A DNA stretch of 45,404 nucleotides, taken from Candidatus Allocopromorpha excrementigallinarum. GTDB lineage: Bacteria > Bacillota > Clostridia > Peptostreptococcales > Anaerovoracaceae. Both the position numbers and the translations under genes were made by a program. Location of the stretch: NCBI GenBank assembly GCA_018714925.1, contig DVMP01000048.1:1-45404 (forward strand), read 5' to 3'. The notes under the pieces are model-generated. The model ran no database searches and was not told the origin of the DNA. It saw only the letters and a list, made by a program, of their open reading frames with translations. Shown here piece after piece: positions 27,071-36,265 of this stretch (position 1 is its first letter; every line of letters begins with the position of its first letter).

Positions 27071-27592
27071 ATGAAGTATACCGCTGCTGTTATAACCATG
27101 AGCGACAAGGGCTCAAAGGGACTGAGGGAGGACACCGCAGGAGACGCTGTGGCGGCAATCCTTGAAAAAAACGGCTGGACTCTTGAGTACAGAACCCTGA
27201 TTCCCGACGAGTATTCTCAGATAAAGGAGGAGCTTGTGAGGTGCGCCGATGATCTGGCTGTACAGCTGGTGGTCACTACGGGAGGCACGGGCTTTTCGCT
27301 GAGAGACGTGACCCCGGAGGCCACTCTGGCCGTAGGGGACAGAGAGGTGAGAGGGATCCCTGAAGCCATGAGGGCGGAGAGCATGAGAATAACTCCCATG
27401 GGTATGCTGTCAAGAGCCGCCGCTGTACTGAGAAAGAGGACGCTCATAATAAACCTGCCGGGAAGCAGGAAGGCAGCCTCCGAATGCCTTGAGGCCGTAA
27501 TAGGTCCCGTAAAGCACGGAGTTGACGTACTCATGGGAGACGCGGGAGACTGCGCTGAAATGCACCTGCATGGAAAGGAACAGGAGAAGTAA
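27071..27592 (+). CDS. mogA: MogA/MoaB family molybdopterin adenylyltransferase
   Basis: MKYTAAVITMSDKGSKGLREDTAG; TTGGTGFSLRDVTPEAT. Confidence 0.9.
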   Translation: MKYTAAVITMSDKGSKGLREDTAGDAVAAILEKNGWTLEYRTLIPDEYSQIKEELVRCADDLAVQLVVTTGGTGFSLRDVTPEATLAVGDREVRGIPEAMRAESMRITPMGMLSRAAAVLRKRTLIINLPGSRKAASECLEAVIGPVKHGVDVLMGDAGDCAEMHLHGKEQEK

Positions 27593-27596
27593 CGGG

Positions 27597-28028
27597 ATGG
27601 CAAGGGTAAAAGCAGTATGTATAAGTGAAAGAAAAGGAGAGCAGAAGCATCCGGTGGATGAAGTCTGGCTGGAAAAGGATTACGGTATAGACGGGGACGC
27701 TCACGCAGGAAACTGGCACAGGCAGGTAAGCCTGCTGGCCGCGGAAAGCGTTGAAAAGGTTCAGAAGAATCTTCCCTTCAGTCTTACCAGCGGAGCTTTT
27801 GCCGAGAACATTCTGACAGAGGGAATCGAGCTTTACACTCTTCCTGTGGGCACAAGGCTGAAAATAGGAAGAGCCGAGGGGGAGGTTACTCAGATCGGAA
27901 AGGAATGTCACCAGGGCTGCGCCATAAGAGAGCTGGCAGGTGACTGCGTTATGCCCAGAGAAGGCATATTTGTAAAGGTTGTTAAGTCCGGCAGAGTAAA
28001 GGCCGGAGATGAAATAAAGATATTGTAA
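27597..28028 (+). CDS. MOSC domain protein
   Basis: VWLEKDYGIDGDAHAGNWHRQVSLLA; GKECHQGCAI. Confidence 0.9.
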   Translation: MARVKAVCISERKGEQKHPVDEVWLEKDYGIDGDAHAGNWHRQVSLLAAESVEKVQKNLPFSLTSGAFAENILTEGIELYTLPVGTRLKIGRAEGEVTQIGKECHQGCAIRELAGDCVMPREGIFVKVVKSGRVKAGDEIKIL

Positions 28029-28045
28029 CCAAGGGGGACAAAAAA

Positions 28046-29842
28046 ATGATAAAAAAAGTTACGGATTCCATTATCTACGCGGGAGCCAACGACCATGAGA
28101 TAGACCTTTTTGAAGGTCAGTACCCGGTGCCTGACGGAATAGCTTACAACTCATATGTTATTCTCGATGACAAGACCGCCGTAATGGATACCATCGACAA
28201 AAGAAAGACCGACGAATGGCTGGCCAATGTGGAAAAGGCCCTCGATGGAAGGAAGCCTGATTATCTGGTGATCCAGCATATGGAGCCGGATCATTCGGCG
28301 TCGATACAGGCATTTATGGACAGACATCCGGAGACCACTGTAGTAGGCAACAAGAAAACCTTTAATATGATACACCAGTTTTTTCCCTACATGGAGCTGA
28401 AGAACACTCTCACCGTGGAAAACGGCGATGTTCTCGAGCTGGGAAGCCATAAGCTGACCTTTGTATTCGCGCCTATGGTTCACTGGCCGGAGGTAATGAT
28501 GACCTATGAGTCAGAGGAAAAGATACTCTTCTCCGCCGACGGCTTCGGCAAGTTCGGCGCACTGGATGTTGACGACGACTGGGCCTGCGAGGCCAGACGG
28601 TACTATATAGGCATAGTTGGAAAGTACGGTCAGCAGGTGCAGAACGTACTGAAAAAGGCGGCCGCTCTGGAGATAGAAAAGATATGCCCTCTCCACGGAC
28701 CTGTCCTTGAGGACAACCTGGAGTACTATATAAATCTCTATGACATATGGTCAGGATACAGACCTGAGACGGATGGAGTCTGCATCTGCTACACATCAGT
28801 ATACGGCAACACAAAGAAGGCGGTAATGCTCCTTAAGGAAGAGCTGGAAAAGAAGGGAGTTCCACAGGTTGTTGTAAACGATCTGGCCAGATGCGACATG
28901 ACAGAGGCGGTGGAAGACGCCTTCAGATACGACAAGCTGGTTCTGGCCACCACAACATACAATTCGGAGATATTCCCGTTTATGAAAACCTTCATAGACC
29001 ATCTCCTTGAGAGGAATTTCCAGAACAGAACCCTTGCCTTTATAGAAAACGGCTCATGGGCGCCTACGGCCATGAAAATAATGAAAAAATCCTTTGAGAA
29101 TTCAAAGAAAATAACCGTTGTGGACAACAACGTTTCCATACTGTCGGCCTTAAACAGGGAAACAGAGGAGCAGATAAGGGCTCTTGCCGCCGAGCTGGCC
29201 GAGGGCTACGGACCGGTGGTGGTTAAAGAGGACAACAGGGTAAACCCTACGGCTCTCTTTAAGATCGGCTACGGACTTTACGTGGTGACGGCAAGGGACG
29301 GAGAAAAGGACAACGGCCAGATTGTCAACACGGTAACTCAGGTGAGCGACAAGCCTAACAGAATAGCCGTAAACATCAACAAGGTAAACTACACCTGTGA
29401 GATGATAAACAAGACGGGAAGACTGAACGTGTGCGTTCTTTCGGAAGACGCGCCTTTCAAGGTGTTCGAGCACTTCGGATTCCAGTCGGGAAGAGACGTG
29501 GACAAATTCGCCGACTTCAGTCATGCGGAGAGAGCCTCCAACGGCGTCCTCTTCCTTGACAGGTACGCCAATGCCTATATTTCAGGCAAGGTGGTGGACA
29601 AGGTCGATCTGGGAACCCACACCATGTTTATCTGTGAGGTTACGGAGAGCGTAGTCCTGTCCGACAGAGAGACCATGACCTACAGCTACTATCAGAAGGA
29701 GGTTAAGCCTCGTCCTGATACTGATAAAAAAGGCTTCGTATGCACGGTATGCGGATATATATATGAGGGAGACAAGCTTCCTGATGATTTCATCTGCCCT
29801 CTCTGCAAGCACGGAGCAGACGACTTTGAGCCTATCGGATAA
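28046..29842 (+). CDS. Flavodiiron protein (MBL + flavodoxin) fused to flavin reductase and rubredoxin domains
   Basis: HMEPDHSASIQ diiron ligands; TSVYGNTKKAV flavodoxin; flavin-reductase-like middle; C-terminal FVCTVCGYIYEGDKLPDDFICPLCKHGADDFEPI rubredoxin. Confidence 0.93.
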   Translation: MIKKVTDSIIYAGANDHEIDLFEGQYPVPDGIAYNSYVILDDKTAVMDTIDKRKTDEWLANVEKALDGRKPDYLVIQHMEPDHSASIQAFMDRHPETTVVGNKKTFNMIHQFFPYMELKNTLTVENGDVLELGSHKLTFVFAPMVHWPEVMMTYESEEKILFSADGFGKFGALDVDDDWACEARRYYIGIVGKYGQQVQNVLKKAAALEIEKICPLHGPVLEDNLEYYINLYDIWSGYRPETDGVCICYTSVYGNTKKAVMLLKEELEKKGVPQVVVNDLARCDMTEAVEDAFRYDKLVLATTTYNSEIFPFMKTFIDHLLERNFQNRTLAFIENGSWAPTAMKIMKKSFENSKKITVVDNNVSILSALNRETEEQIRALAAELAEGYGPVVVKEDNRVNPTALFKIGYGLYVVTARDGEKDNGQIVNTVTQVSDKPNRIAVNINKVNYTCEMINKTGRLNVCVLSEDAPFKVFEHFGFQSGRDVDKFADFSHAERASNGVLFLDRYANAYISGKVVDKVDLGTHTMFICEVTESVVLSDRETMTYSYYQKEVKPRPDTDKKGFVCTVCGYIYEGDKLPDDFICPLCKHGADDFEPIG

Positions 29843-29855
29843 AATTTCATAAATT

Positions 29856-29885
29856 AAAAGGAGCCCCGCTTTCAGGGCTCCTTTC
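29856..29885 (+). terminator. Terminator after flavodiiron gene
   Basis: AAAAGGAGCCC-CGCTTTCA-GGGCTCCTTT. Confidence 0.75.
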
Positions 29886-29980
29886 AAGCTGCGGACAAAA
29901 GCTCAGCCTGTACCTGTAAAAATGAAGAAGGCGCTTAAATGATACAGACATAGAAGCGAGGAAGTGCCGGGGAGGTTATT

Positions 29981-30874
29981 ATGTTCGAGTTGCATCAGGT
30001 TGGTAAGAATACTTACTATATTAATTATCCCGTTAAGGTGGGAGTTTACAGGGTAAGGGATGATGAGGTATATCTCATAGACAGCGGCAACGATAAAAGC
30101 GCCGGCCGCCGTATATTGAAGAAGGTCCTGGAGGAAAACGGCTGGACGCTGAGAGGAATTATCAATACCCATTCCAACGCGGACCACATTGGAGGCAACG
30201 CATATCTGCAGCAGCAGACCAAATGCAGAATATTTACAACCGGAGTGGAAGCGGCATTTACCAATTATCCCATTCTGGAGCCTTCATTTTTGTATGGAGG
30301 ATATCCCTTTAAAGAGTTTCGTGATAAATTTCTGCTGGCGCAGCCAAGCGACGCGGAGGATATTGCGAATCCCGATTTTCCCGGGGAGCTGGAAATTATT
30401 CCGCTGCCGGGACATTTCTTTGATATGATCGGCATACGCACTCCTGATGATATTGTCTTCCTGGGAGATTGTGTCAGCAGTCAGGCTGTTCTTGAAAGGT
30501 ATCATATTTGTTTCATCTATGACATCGCCGGGTATCTGGAAACGCTCGATAAGGTTGAATCCATGGAAGCGGCTTTATTTATTCCCTCGCATACAGAAGC
30601 CGTTGAGGATATACGCCCGCTGGTGAAAATAAACCGTGAAAAGGTACACGAGGTGACCTCAAAGATACTCCGGCTTCTTCAAAGGCCTATGAGCTTTGAA
30701 ATTCTGCTGAAGCATCTTTTTACAGAGTTTGACATCTCCATGACCTATGATCAGTATGCCCTTATCGGCAATACCGTCCGATCCTATCTGGCATGGCTGA
30801 AGGATACGGGTAAAATCGAGGCTTCCTTTGAAGAAAATGTAATGATATGGAGAGTAAAGGAAGACCTCCGTTGA
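29981..30874 (+). CDS. MBL fold metallo-hydrolase with C-terminal winged-helix-like region
   Basis: INTHSNADHIGGN variant motif; FLGDCV; PSHTE. Confidence 0.85.
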   Translation: MFELHQVGKNTYYINYPVKVGVYRVRDDEVYLIDSGNDKSAGRRILKKVLEENGWTLRGIINTHSNADHIGGNAYLQQQTKCRIFTTGVEAAFTNYPILEPSFLYGGYPFKEFRDKFLLAQPSDAEDIANPDFPGELEIIPLPGHFFDMIGIRTPDDIVFLGDCVSSQAVLERYHICFIYDIAGYLETLDKVESMEAALFIPSHTEAVEDIRPLVKINREKVHEVTSKILRLLQRPMSFEILLKHLFTEFDISMTYDQYALIGNTVRSYLAWLKDTGKIEASFEENVMIWRVKEDLR

Positions 30875-30893
30875 CAGACTGCACACGGCGGCT

Positions 30894-31772
30894 TCACTTT
30901 TCCTTGTCAAAGGCCCCCACAGGCCTGCTTACAGGCTCCTCCAGCTCCCAGGGGCGAGAGAGGATGTCCTCAAGAAGGCGTATTGACCTGGCGAAGTAGA
31001 AGCCGTCGGCTATTCTCTCGTCTACAGTGGCTCCTATGTTGACCGCGTCTATAAGGGAAGGCTTTCCATTGCGGTCAAGGATGGTTTCCTTATGAATTGT
31101 TCCTATGGTAATGACGATGGAGTTGGTTCCGTAATTGTTGAGATGATGATAGGCCGCGTCGCACCTTATGCTTCCCAGGTTGGAAAGAAGCACTGTGGCG
31201 TAGTTGCTGTCGCCGCGGCATATGCTTTCAGGCATGAGGCCGTGAAAATCCAGAAACCTGAAGCCGCACATTAAAAGGCGCATAAGGAAGCGGGGAAGCC
31301 CGGCCAGCCTGTCCAGGAGCTGGTTTATATCATTGCCACCTTCCTTTCTTACACTTTCCGAATCCCCGACTATTTTTCTGCTCATTTTTTCAAGGTTAGT
31401 ATCTCCGTCAGCTTCTGTTATGAGCATGGATTCCTCTGAGTGGTCGCTGAATTTTCTCTTTACCACAAAGGCCAGGGTAATACCCTTTCTTTCGTAGAAC
31501 CTTTTCCCGGCTATAAATCTGTTGAGAAGAGGCCGGTGATATACTGTCTTGGCCACAGCTGTGGCGAACACATGAAAGAATGTGGTCTTGTACGGGGGAG
31601 ACCCGCTGTTTTTCCTTTCAATATATTTTACGGCTTCGGTAACGTCGAGAGTCTCCTCTATGTAAACCTCGGAATCGCATCTGTTGGGCATGAGATGGGG
31701 CATTATGGCGTGAAACCCGTCTATATCTCTGATCCGTCTTCCGTCTCTTCTGTCCCCTCTTCTTTTTTCCAT
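30894..31772 (-). CDS. Stand-alone 2-oxoacid dehydrogenase E2/CAT-like acyltransferase-fold protein
   Basis: ATVDERIADGFYFARSIRLLEDIL aligned to E2 HxxxDG region; no lipoyl domain. Confidence 0.75.
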   Translation of the reverse strand: MEKRRGDRRDGRRIRDIDGFHAIMPHLMPNRCDSEVYIEETLDVTEAVKYIERKNSGSPPYKTTFFHVFATAVAKTVYHRPLLNRFIAGKRFYERKGITLAFVVKRKFSDHSEESMLITEADGDTNLEKMSRKIVGDSESVRKEGGNDINQLLDRLAGLPRFLMRLLMCGFRFLDFHGLMPESICRGDSNYATVLLSNLGSIRCDAAYHHLNNYGTNSIVITIGTIHKETILDRNGKPSLIDAVNIGATVDERIADGFYFARSIRLLEDILSRPWELEEPVSRPVGAFDKEK

Positions 31773-31941
31773 CTGAATATGTCCCTTTCTCTGTAAATAT
31801 AGATGTAATACCAGAATTATACCATCCCTGGAGAGAGAAAAGAATTAAAAATAATCCGGCGGAAAAGGATTATCCGGAATAGGAAGAGCTTCAGCATGAA
31901 ACAGTACTCTTTTCAGAGCTGTTTTGATAATATATTGTGCA

Positions 31942-31981
31942 GGCGGAAGGCGGGAATTTTGTTCCCGTCTTCCGCTTTTCA
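31942..31981 (+). terminator. Orphan plus-strand intrinsic terminator
   Basis: GCGGAAGGCGGGAA-ttttg-TTCCCGTCTTCCGC-TTTT. Confidence 0.75.
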
Positions 31982-31995
31982 GTTTACCGTAAAAA

Positions 31996-32024
31996 TTGAC
32001 TTTTGAGCCGCTCCATGCTAAAAT
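31996..32024 (+). promoter_or_regulatory. Promoter of Mn riboswitch / mntP-nfo
   Basis: TTGACT-N17-TAAAAT. Confidence 0.8.
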
Positions 32025-32029
32025 CATCA

Positions 32030-32148
32030 GGAAATGAGGGAGTAGTTAGCGCCCCGGGCGTGGTAAGTCAACATGCTGATCCTTTGGGATCTGGCTTATC
32101 TTAAATAACGAGACTCATGTACAGTCTGTCTGCACTTGAGTCTTTTTT
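32030..32148 (+). ncRNA. yybP-ykoY (Mn2+) riboswitch with terminator expression platform
   Basis: gagggagtag...aagtcaacatgctgatcctttgggatctggctt...acgagactcat; GACTCA..TGAGTC TTTTTT terminator shares the P1 3' strand; directly upstream of mntP. Confidence 0.88.
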
Positions 32149-32195
32149 GTCAGGTGCAGTCATGTATCTGATTTTTTTGTTGGGAGGAAGTAAAG

Positions 32196-32765
32196 TTGAG
32201 TTTAGCAGAGCTGTTTCTCATAGCCGTGGGCCTTTCCATGGATGCCTTCGCGGTGTCCGTCTGTAAGGGCCTGGCGGTAAGGGAGGTAAAGAATCGTCAT
32301 TTTGTTATCGCGGGGCTGTGGTTTGGAGGATTTCAGGCGCTGATGCCCTTTATAGGGTATATGCTGGGAGCTTCCTTTGAAAGGTACATAACGGCATTTG
32401 ACCACTGGGTGGCCTTCGGCCTTCTTCTGATAATAGGAGGAAACATGATAAAGGAAGCCTTTTCCCGCGAAGAGGAATGTGCCGACGGTTCCTTCGGCGT
32501 AAGAGCCATGTTTCCCATGGCTGTGGCTACCAGCATAGACGCCCTGGCTGTGGGAGTAACCTTTGCCCTGCTTCCTCAGGTCAACATAGGAGCGGCGGTG
32601 CTTTTCATCGGAGCCACCACCTTTGTGCTGGCGGGAGCGGGAGTGAAAATAGGCAGCGTTTTCGGACTCAGATACAAATCAAAGGCGGAGCTGGCGGGAG
32701 GAATAATACTTATACTCATGGGAATCAAAATACTTTTTGAGCATCTGGGAATTATAAATTTTTAA
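32196..32765 (+). CDS. mntP: Manganese efflux pump MntP
   Basis: [18 protein letters not shown]...[16 protein letters not shown]...[15 protein letters not shown]. Confidence 0.95.
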   Translation: MSLAELFLIAVGLSMDAFAVSVCKGLAVREVKNRHFVIAGLWFGGFQALMPFIGYMLGASFERYITAFDHWVAFGLLLIIGGNMIKEAFSREEECADGSFGVRAMFPMAVATSIDALAVGVTFALLPQVNIGAAVLFIGATTFVLAGAGVKIGSVFGLRYKSKAELAGGIILILMGIKILFEHLGIINF

Positions 32766-32775
32766 GGAGGCGGAG

Positions 32776-33609
32776 ATGTTATACATAGGATGTCATCTTT
32801 CATCGTCAAAGGGCTTTGAGGCCATGGGAAAAACAGCCCTTGAAATAGGAGCCAACACCTTTCAGTTTTTTACAAGAAACCCAAGGGGAGGCAAAGCCAA
32901 GGCCATAGATGAGGAGGATGTGAAAAGATTTTTGAAAACAGCGGAAAGAGAAGGCTTCGGAAGGATAGTGGCTCACGCCCCCTACACACTGAACCCCTGC
33001 TCGGCCTCGGAGAAGGTGAGAAATTTTGCATTTACGGCAATGGAAGACGATATGAGGCGCATGGAATATATTCCGGGAAATTATTATAATCTTCATCCGG
33101 GAAGTCATGTGGGCCAGGGAGCGGAAAGAGGGATTGAGATGACAGCGGAGCTTCTCAACAGAATAATAAAGCCCTCTCAGAGTACGGTGATACTTCTTGA
33201 AACCATGGCGGGAAAGGGAAGCGAGATCGGAGGAACCTTTGAGGAGCTGAAAGCTATAATAGAAAGGGTGGAGATAAAGGAGAAAATAGGAGTATGTCTC
33301 GATACGTGCCACATAAGCGATGGAGGATATAATGTAAAGGATGATCTCGACAGTGTCGCGGAGGAATTTGACCGGGTCATAGGCCTTGATTATCTTAAGG
33401 CTGTCCACATAAACGACAGCCTTAATCCACAAGGCTCTCACAAGGACAGACATGCCCCCATAGGAAAGGGTACTCTCGGGACCGGGGCAATAGCCGCGGT
33501 AATAAACCATCCTTCCTTCAGGGGTATTCCATGTATTCTGGAAACTCCCAATGATCTGGAGGGCTACGCCCGGGAAATAAAGCTGCTGAAGGAGGCCTAC
33601 AGAGGGTAG
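32776..33609 (+). CDS. nfo: Deoxyribonuclease IV (endonuclease IV)
   Basis: [36 protein letters not shown]...[15 protein letters not shown]...ILETPND. Confidence 0.95.
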   Translation: MLYIGCHLSSSKGFEAMGKTALEIGANTFQFFTRNPRGGKAKAIDEEDVKRFLKTAEREGFGRIVAHAPYTLNPCSASEKVRNFAFTAMEDDMRRMEYIPGNYYNLHPGSHVGQGAERGIEMTAELLNRIIKPSQSTVILLETMAGKGSEIGGTFEELKAIIERVEIKEKIGVCLDTCHISDGGYNVKDDLDSVAEEFDRVIGLDYLKAVHINDSLNPQGSHKDRHAPIGKGTLGTGAIAAVINHPSFRGIPCILETPNDLEGYAREIKLLKEAYRG

Positions 33610-34793
33610 CTGGCCTTGCTGCCCAGACTGGTATAGGCCTTGTCAAAGGTGATTACAACGTAGTAATTGACGTTTACGGCCTTTACGGCCTTGTCTGCGG
33701 CTTCCTTTATTTCGCTTTCAGAGAGCCTGCAGTCAGGGGAAAGAACAACGTCGAAGATTATATTGGTATGAGTTGGGCCGGGCACTATTCTGAAATCGTG
33801 AATGCTGTCCACTCCCTCCATAGGAGTAAAGGCCTGAGATATTACGCCCTTCATCTTTCTTATGAGGGGATCATGGGTCCTTATGGGGTCCATGTGAGCC
33901 ACGAATTCTATATTAAGGGATTCCTTTACGTGTCTTTCTATATTGTCGATCATATCGTGGCTTTTCATGAGATCGCCGTCAGCGTCAACCTCAATGTGCA
34001 TGGAAGCGAATATTTTGCCGGGACCGTAGTTGTGGACCATGAGATCGTGTATTCCCAGAACCCCGGGCTCACTTAGAACGGTTTTCATTATAGAGGCAAC
34101 CAGCTCCTTGTCGGGAGCCTCTCCCAGAAGGGGACTTGATGTTTCGCGTACAAGCTGTATGCCTGACCATATAATAAAGAGAGCCACAAGGCAGCCCATG
34201 ACGCCGTCTGTCTGAAGACCGGTGAACCTGCCTATAATGAGGCTCAAAAGCACGGCGCCCGTGGATATAACGTCGTTTCTGCTGTCTGCGGCAGTGGCCG
34301 CCAGAGTGACGGAGTTTATTTTTTTCCCTATGCTCCTGTTAAAAAGAGACTGCCACAGCTTTACCAGTATGGCGATAACAAGCACAGCCGCGGTTATATA
34401 GCTGAACTGGACAGGCTCCGGATGCAGGATCTTGTCTACGGAGGTTTTCATAAGCTGTACTCCTATGACGATAATAAACACGGATACAAAGAGCCCCGTA
34501 AGGTATTCTATTCTCGCGTGTCCATAAGGGTGATCCTCGTCCTCGGGCTGTGAGGCCAGCTTAAAACCCACCAGAGTTATAATTGATGAAGAAGCGTCGG
34601 CCAGGTTGTTTATTCCGTCCGCTACTATTGCTATGCTCTTTGAAAACAGTCCGATAAGTATCTTTAAAATGCACAGAAACAAATTGGAAATTATGCCTAC
34701 AACGCCGGCAAATTTTCCATATCGCTCCCGCACCTTTGGATCCGAGGTGTTTTCCCAGTCCTTTACAAACAGTTTAATTAAAAATCCGCCCAT
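33597..34793 (-). CDS. Cation diffusion facilitator family transporter
   Basis: [55 protein letters not shown]. Confidence 0.93.
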   Translation of the reverse strand: MGGFLIKLFVKDWENTSDPKVRERYGKFAGVVGIISNLFLCILKILIGLFSKSIAIVADGINNLADASSSIITLVGFKLASQPEDEDHPYGHARIEYLTGLFVSVFIIVIGVQLMKTSVDKILHPEPVQFSYITAAVLVIAILVKLWQSLFNRSIGKKINSVTLAATAADSRNDVISTGAVLLSLIIGRFTGLQTDGVMGCLVALFIIWSGIQLVRETSSPLLGEAPDKELVASIMKTVLSEPGVLGIHDLMVHNYGPGKIFASMHIEVDADGDLMKSHDMIDNIERHVKESLNIEFVAHMDPIRTHDPLIRKMKGVISQAFTPMEGVDSIHDFRIVPGPTHTNIIFDVVLSPDCRLSESEIKEAADKAVKAVNVNYYVVITFDKAYTSLGSKASYPL

Positions 34794-34821
34794 GGATAAA
34801 TCCTTCCTTCAGCAGCGGCTT

Positions 34822-35100
34822 TCAGCCGCGTTTAGCTCCGCCTTCCGCATTTTCCCGGCGGGAAGCCTCGATGACAGCTCTGGCAAGCTGATCGGAGCAG
34901 GAGGTGTCCTTTATTCCGCAGTGTATTCCCAGAAGCTTTTCCTCTATTTCATCTACAGTCATTCCCTCCGCCAGAATGGAAAGAGCCTTCAGATTGCCGT
35001 TGCAGCCGCCGTGAAACTGTATATTTCTGACCTTGTCCCCGTCAAGCTCAAACTCCAGCTTCAGAGGACATACTCCCTTTGGTGAAAAATCGTACTTCAT
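34822..35100 (-). CDS. TSCPD domain-containing small protein
   Basis: FELDGDKVRNIQFHGGCNGNLKALSILAEGMTVDEIEEKLLGIHCGIKDTSCSDQLA. Confidence 0.88.
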   Translation of the reverse strand: MKYDFSPKGVCPLKLEFELDGDKVRNIQFHGGCNGNLKALSILAEGMTVDEIEEKLLGIHCGIKDTSCSDQLARAVIEASRRENAEGGAKRG

Positions 35101-35227
35101 CCGCCCTTTTCCTTTCTCTCTCAATTTATATAAGGTATAATAGTGATAAAAAAGGTACACTGAAAATATACTTATATCATGTTATAATAAACAAAATACA
35201 AAATCAAGCGGGAAAGGAAAAGGAGCA

Positions 35228-36265
35228 GTGGATATTATCAGGAAAACAAGAAGGATCGTAGAACACAACCTCATTAAAACCGTTGTTATCCTGGCGATCC
35301 TGGTGGCGGCCATAGGAGCCGCGGGGGTCGCGGCCTCGGGAGGAAGCATTCTGGGAGCCCTTCCCGCCGATAAAATGAAGGAAGTCGCGGAAAATCCCCT
35401 TACAGGCAGAATCGCGGAGGAAGAGCCGGCGCCAAGACCCCTGGTGGTATCAATTGACAACGTGGGAGACGCGATTCCTCAGTCATGGCTCTCCATGGCT
35501 GATCTCATCTATGAATTCCCAGTGGAGGGAGCGCAGACAAGAATTCAGGCCATTTATTACGGAAGCTTTCCCGAGGAACTGGGTCCTGTAAGAAGCACAA
35601 GGCCTTACTTTGTAGATCTGACAAGAGAATACAGGGGAATATTTCTGGCTCACGGCTGGAGCCCTCAGGCAAAGGAATATCTCCTCAGCGGAGTTGTTCC
35701 ATATATAAACGCCATGAACAGCGACTGCGAGTTTTACAGGGACAGTGAGAAATCGGCTCCTCACAATTCATACATAAAATGGGAGGAAGTTAAGAGCAAA
35801 ATAGACGAGGAGGGCTGGTGGGAAGAAAGGCAGGACATAAGACCCTTCCTCTTTCTCAGCGGAGCCCAGAGAAACGACGGAGACGCGGCGGAGGAAATAA
35901 GCTTCAGATATTCGGGAAGCAGATATGAGTTTACCTACGACAGAGAAAGAAATCTCTATATCAGAACCCTTGACGGAGAAAGATATACAGACAGAGAGAC
36001 GGGAGAGGATATAACCTGCTCCAACGTGCTGGTCCAGACTGTGGAAAGCCGCGTTTTAGACGGCGCCGGAAGACTTGAGATAGATATGACCGCAGGGGGA
36101 GAGGCTACCCTTTTTACGGGCGGCGTAGCGGTAAAGGGAGCCTGGTCACGGGATGATCTCGATTCAAGAACCATATTCGTTGACACCGAGGGGAACGAGT
36201 TCAGGCTGACCCCCGGAAGCACATGGGTTGAGGTGGTTGATCAGAACTGCAGTATAAGCTATTGA
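35228..36265 (+). CDS. DUF3048 domain-containing protein, N-terminal TM/signal (GTG start)
   Basis: RPLVVSIDNVGDAIPQSWLSMADLIYEFPVEGAQTRIQAIYYGSFPEELGPVRSTRPYFVDLTREY. Confidence 0.88.
   Translation: MDIIRKTRRIVEHNLIKTVVILAILVAAIGAAGVAASGGSILGALPADKMKEVAENPLTGRIAEEEPAPRPLVVSIDNVGDAIPQSWLSMADLIYEFPVEGAQTRIQAIYYGSFPEELGPVRSTRPYFVDLTREYRGIFLAHGWSPQAKEYLLSGVVPYINAMNSDCEFYRDSEKSAPHNSYIKWEEVKSKIDEEGWWEERQDIRPFLFLSGAQRNDGDAAEEISFRYSGSRYEFTYDRERNLYIRTLDGERYTDRETGEDITCSNVLVQTVESRVLDGAGRLEIDMTAGGEATLFTGGVAVKGAWSRDDLDSRTIFVDTEGNEFRLTPGSTWVEVVDQNCSISY

Noticed and set aside
32806-33510. 234-aa minus-strand ORF within nfo
   Set aside because: Antisense to a highly conserved endonuclease IV gene
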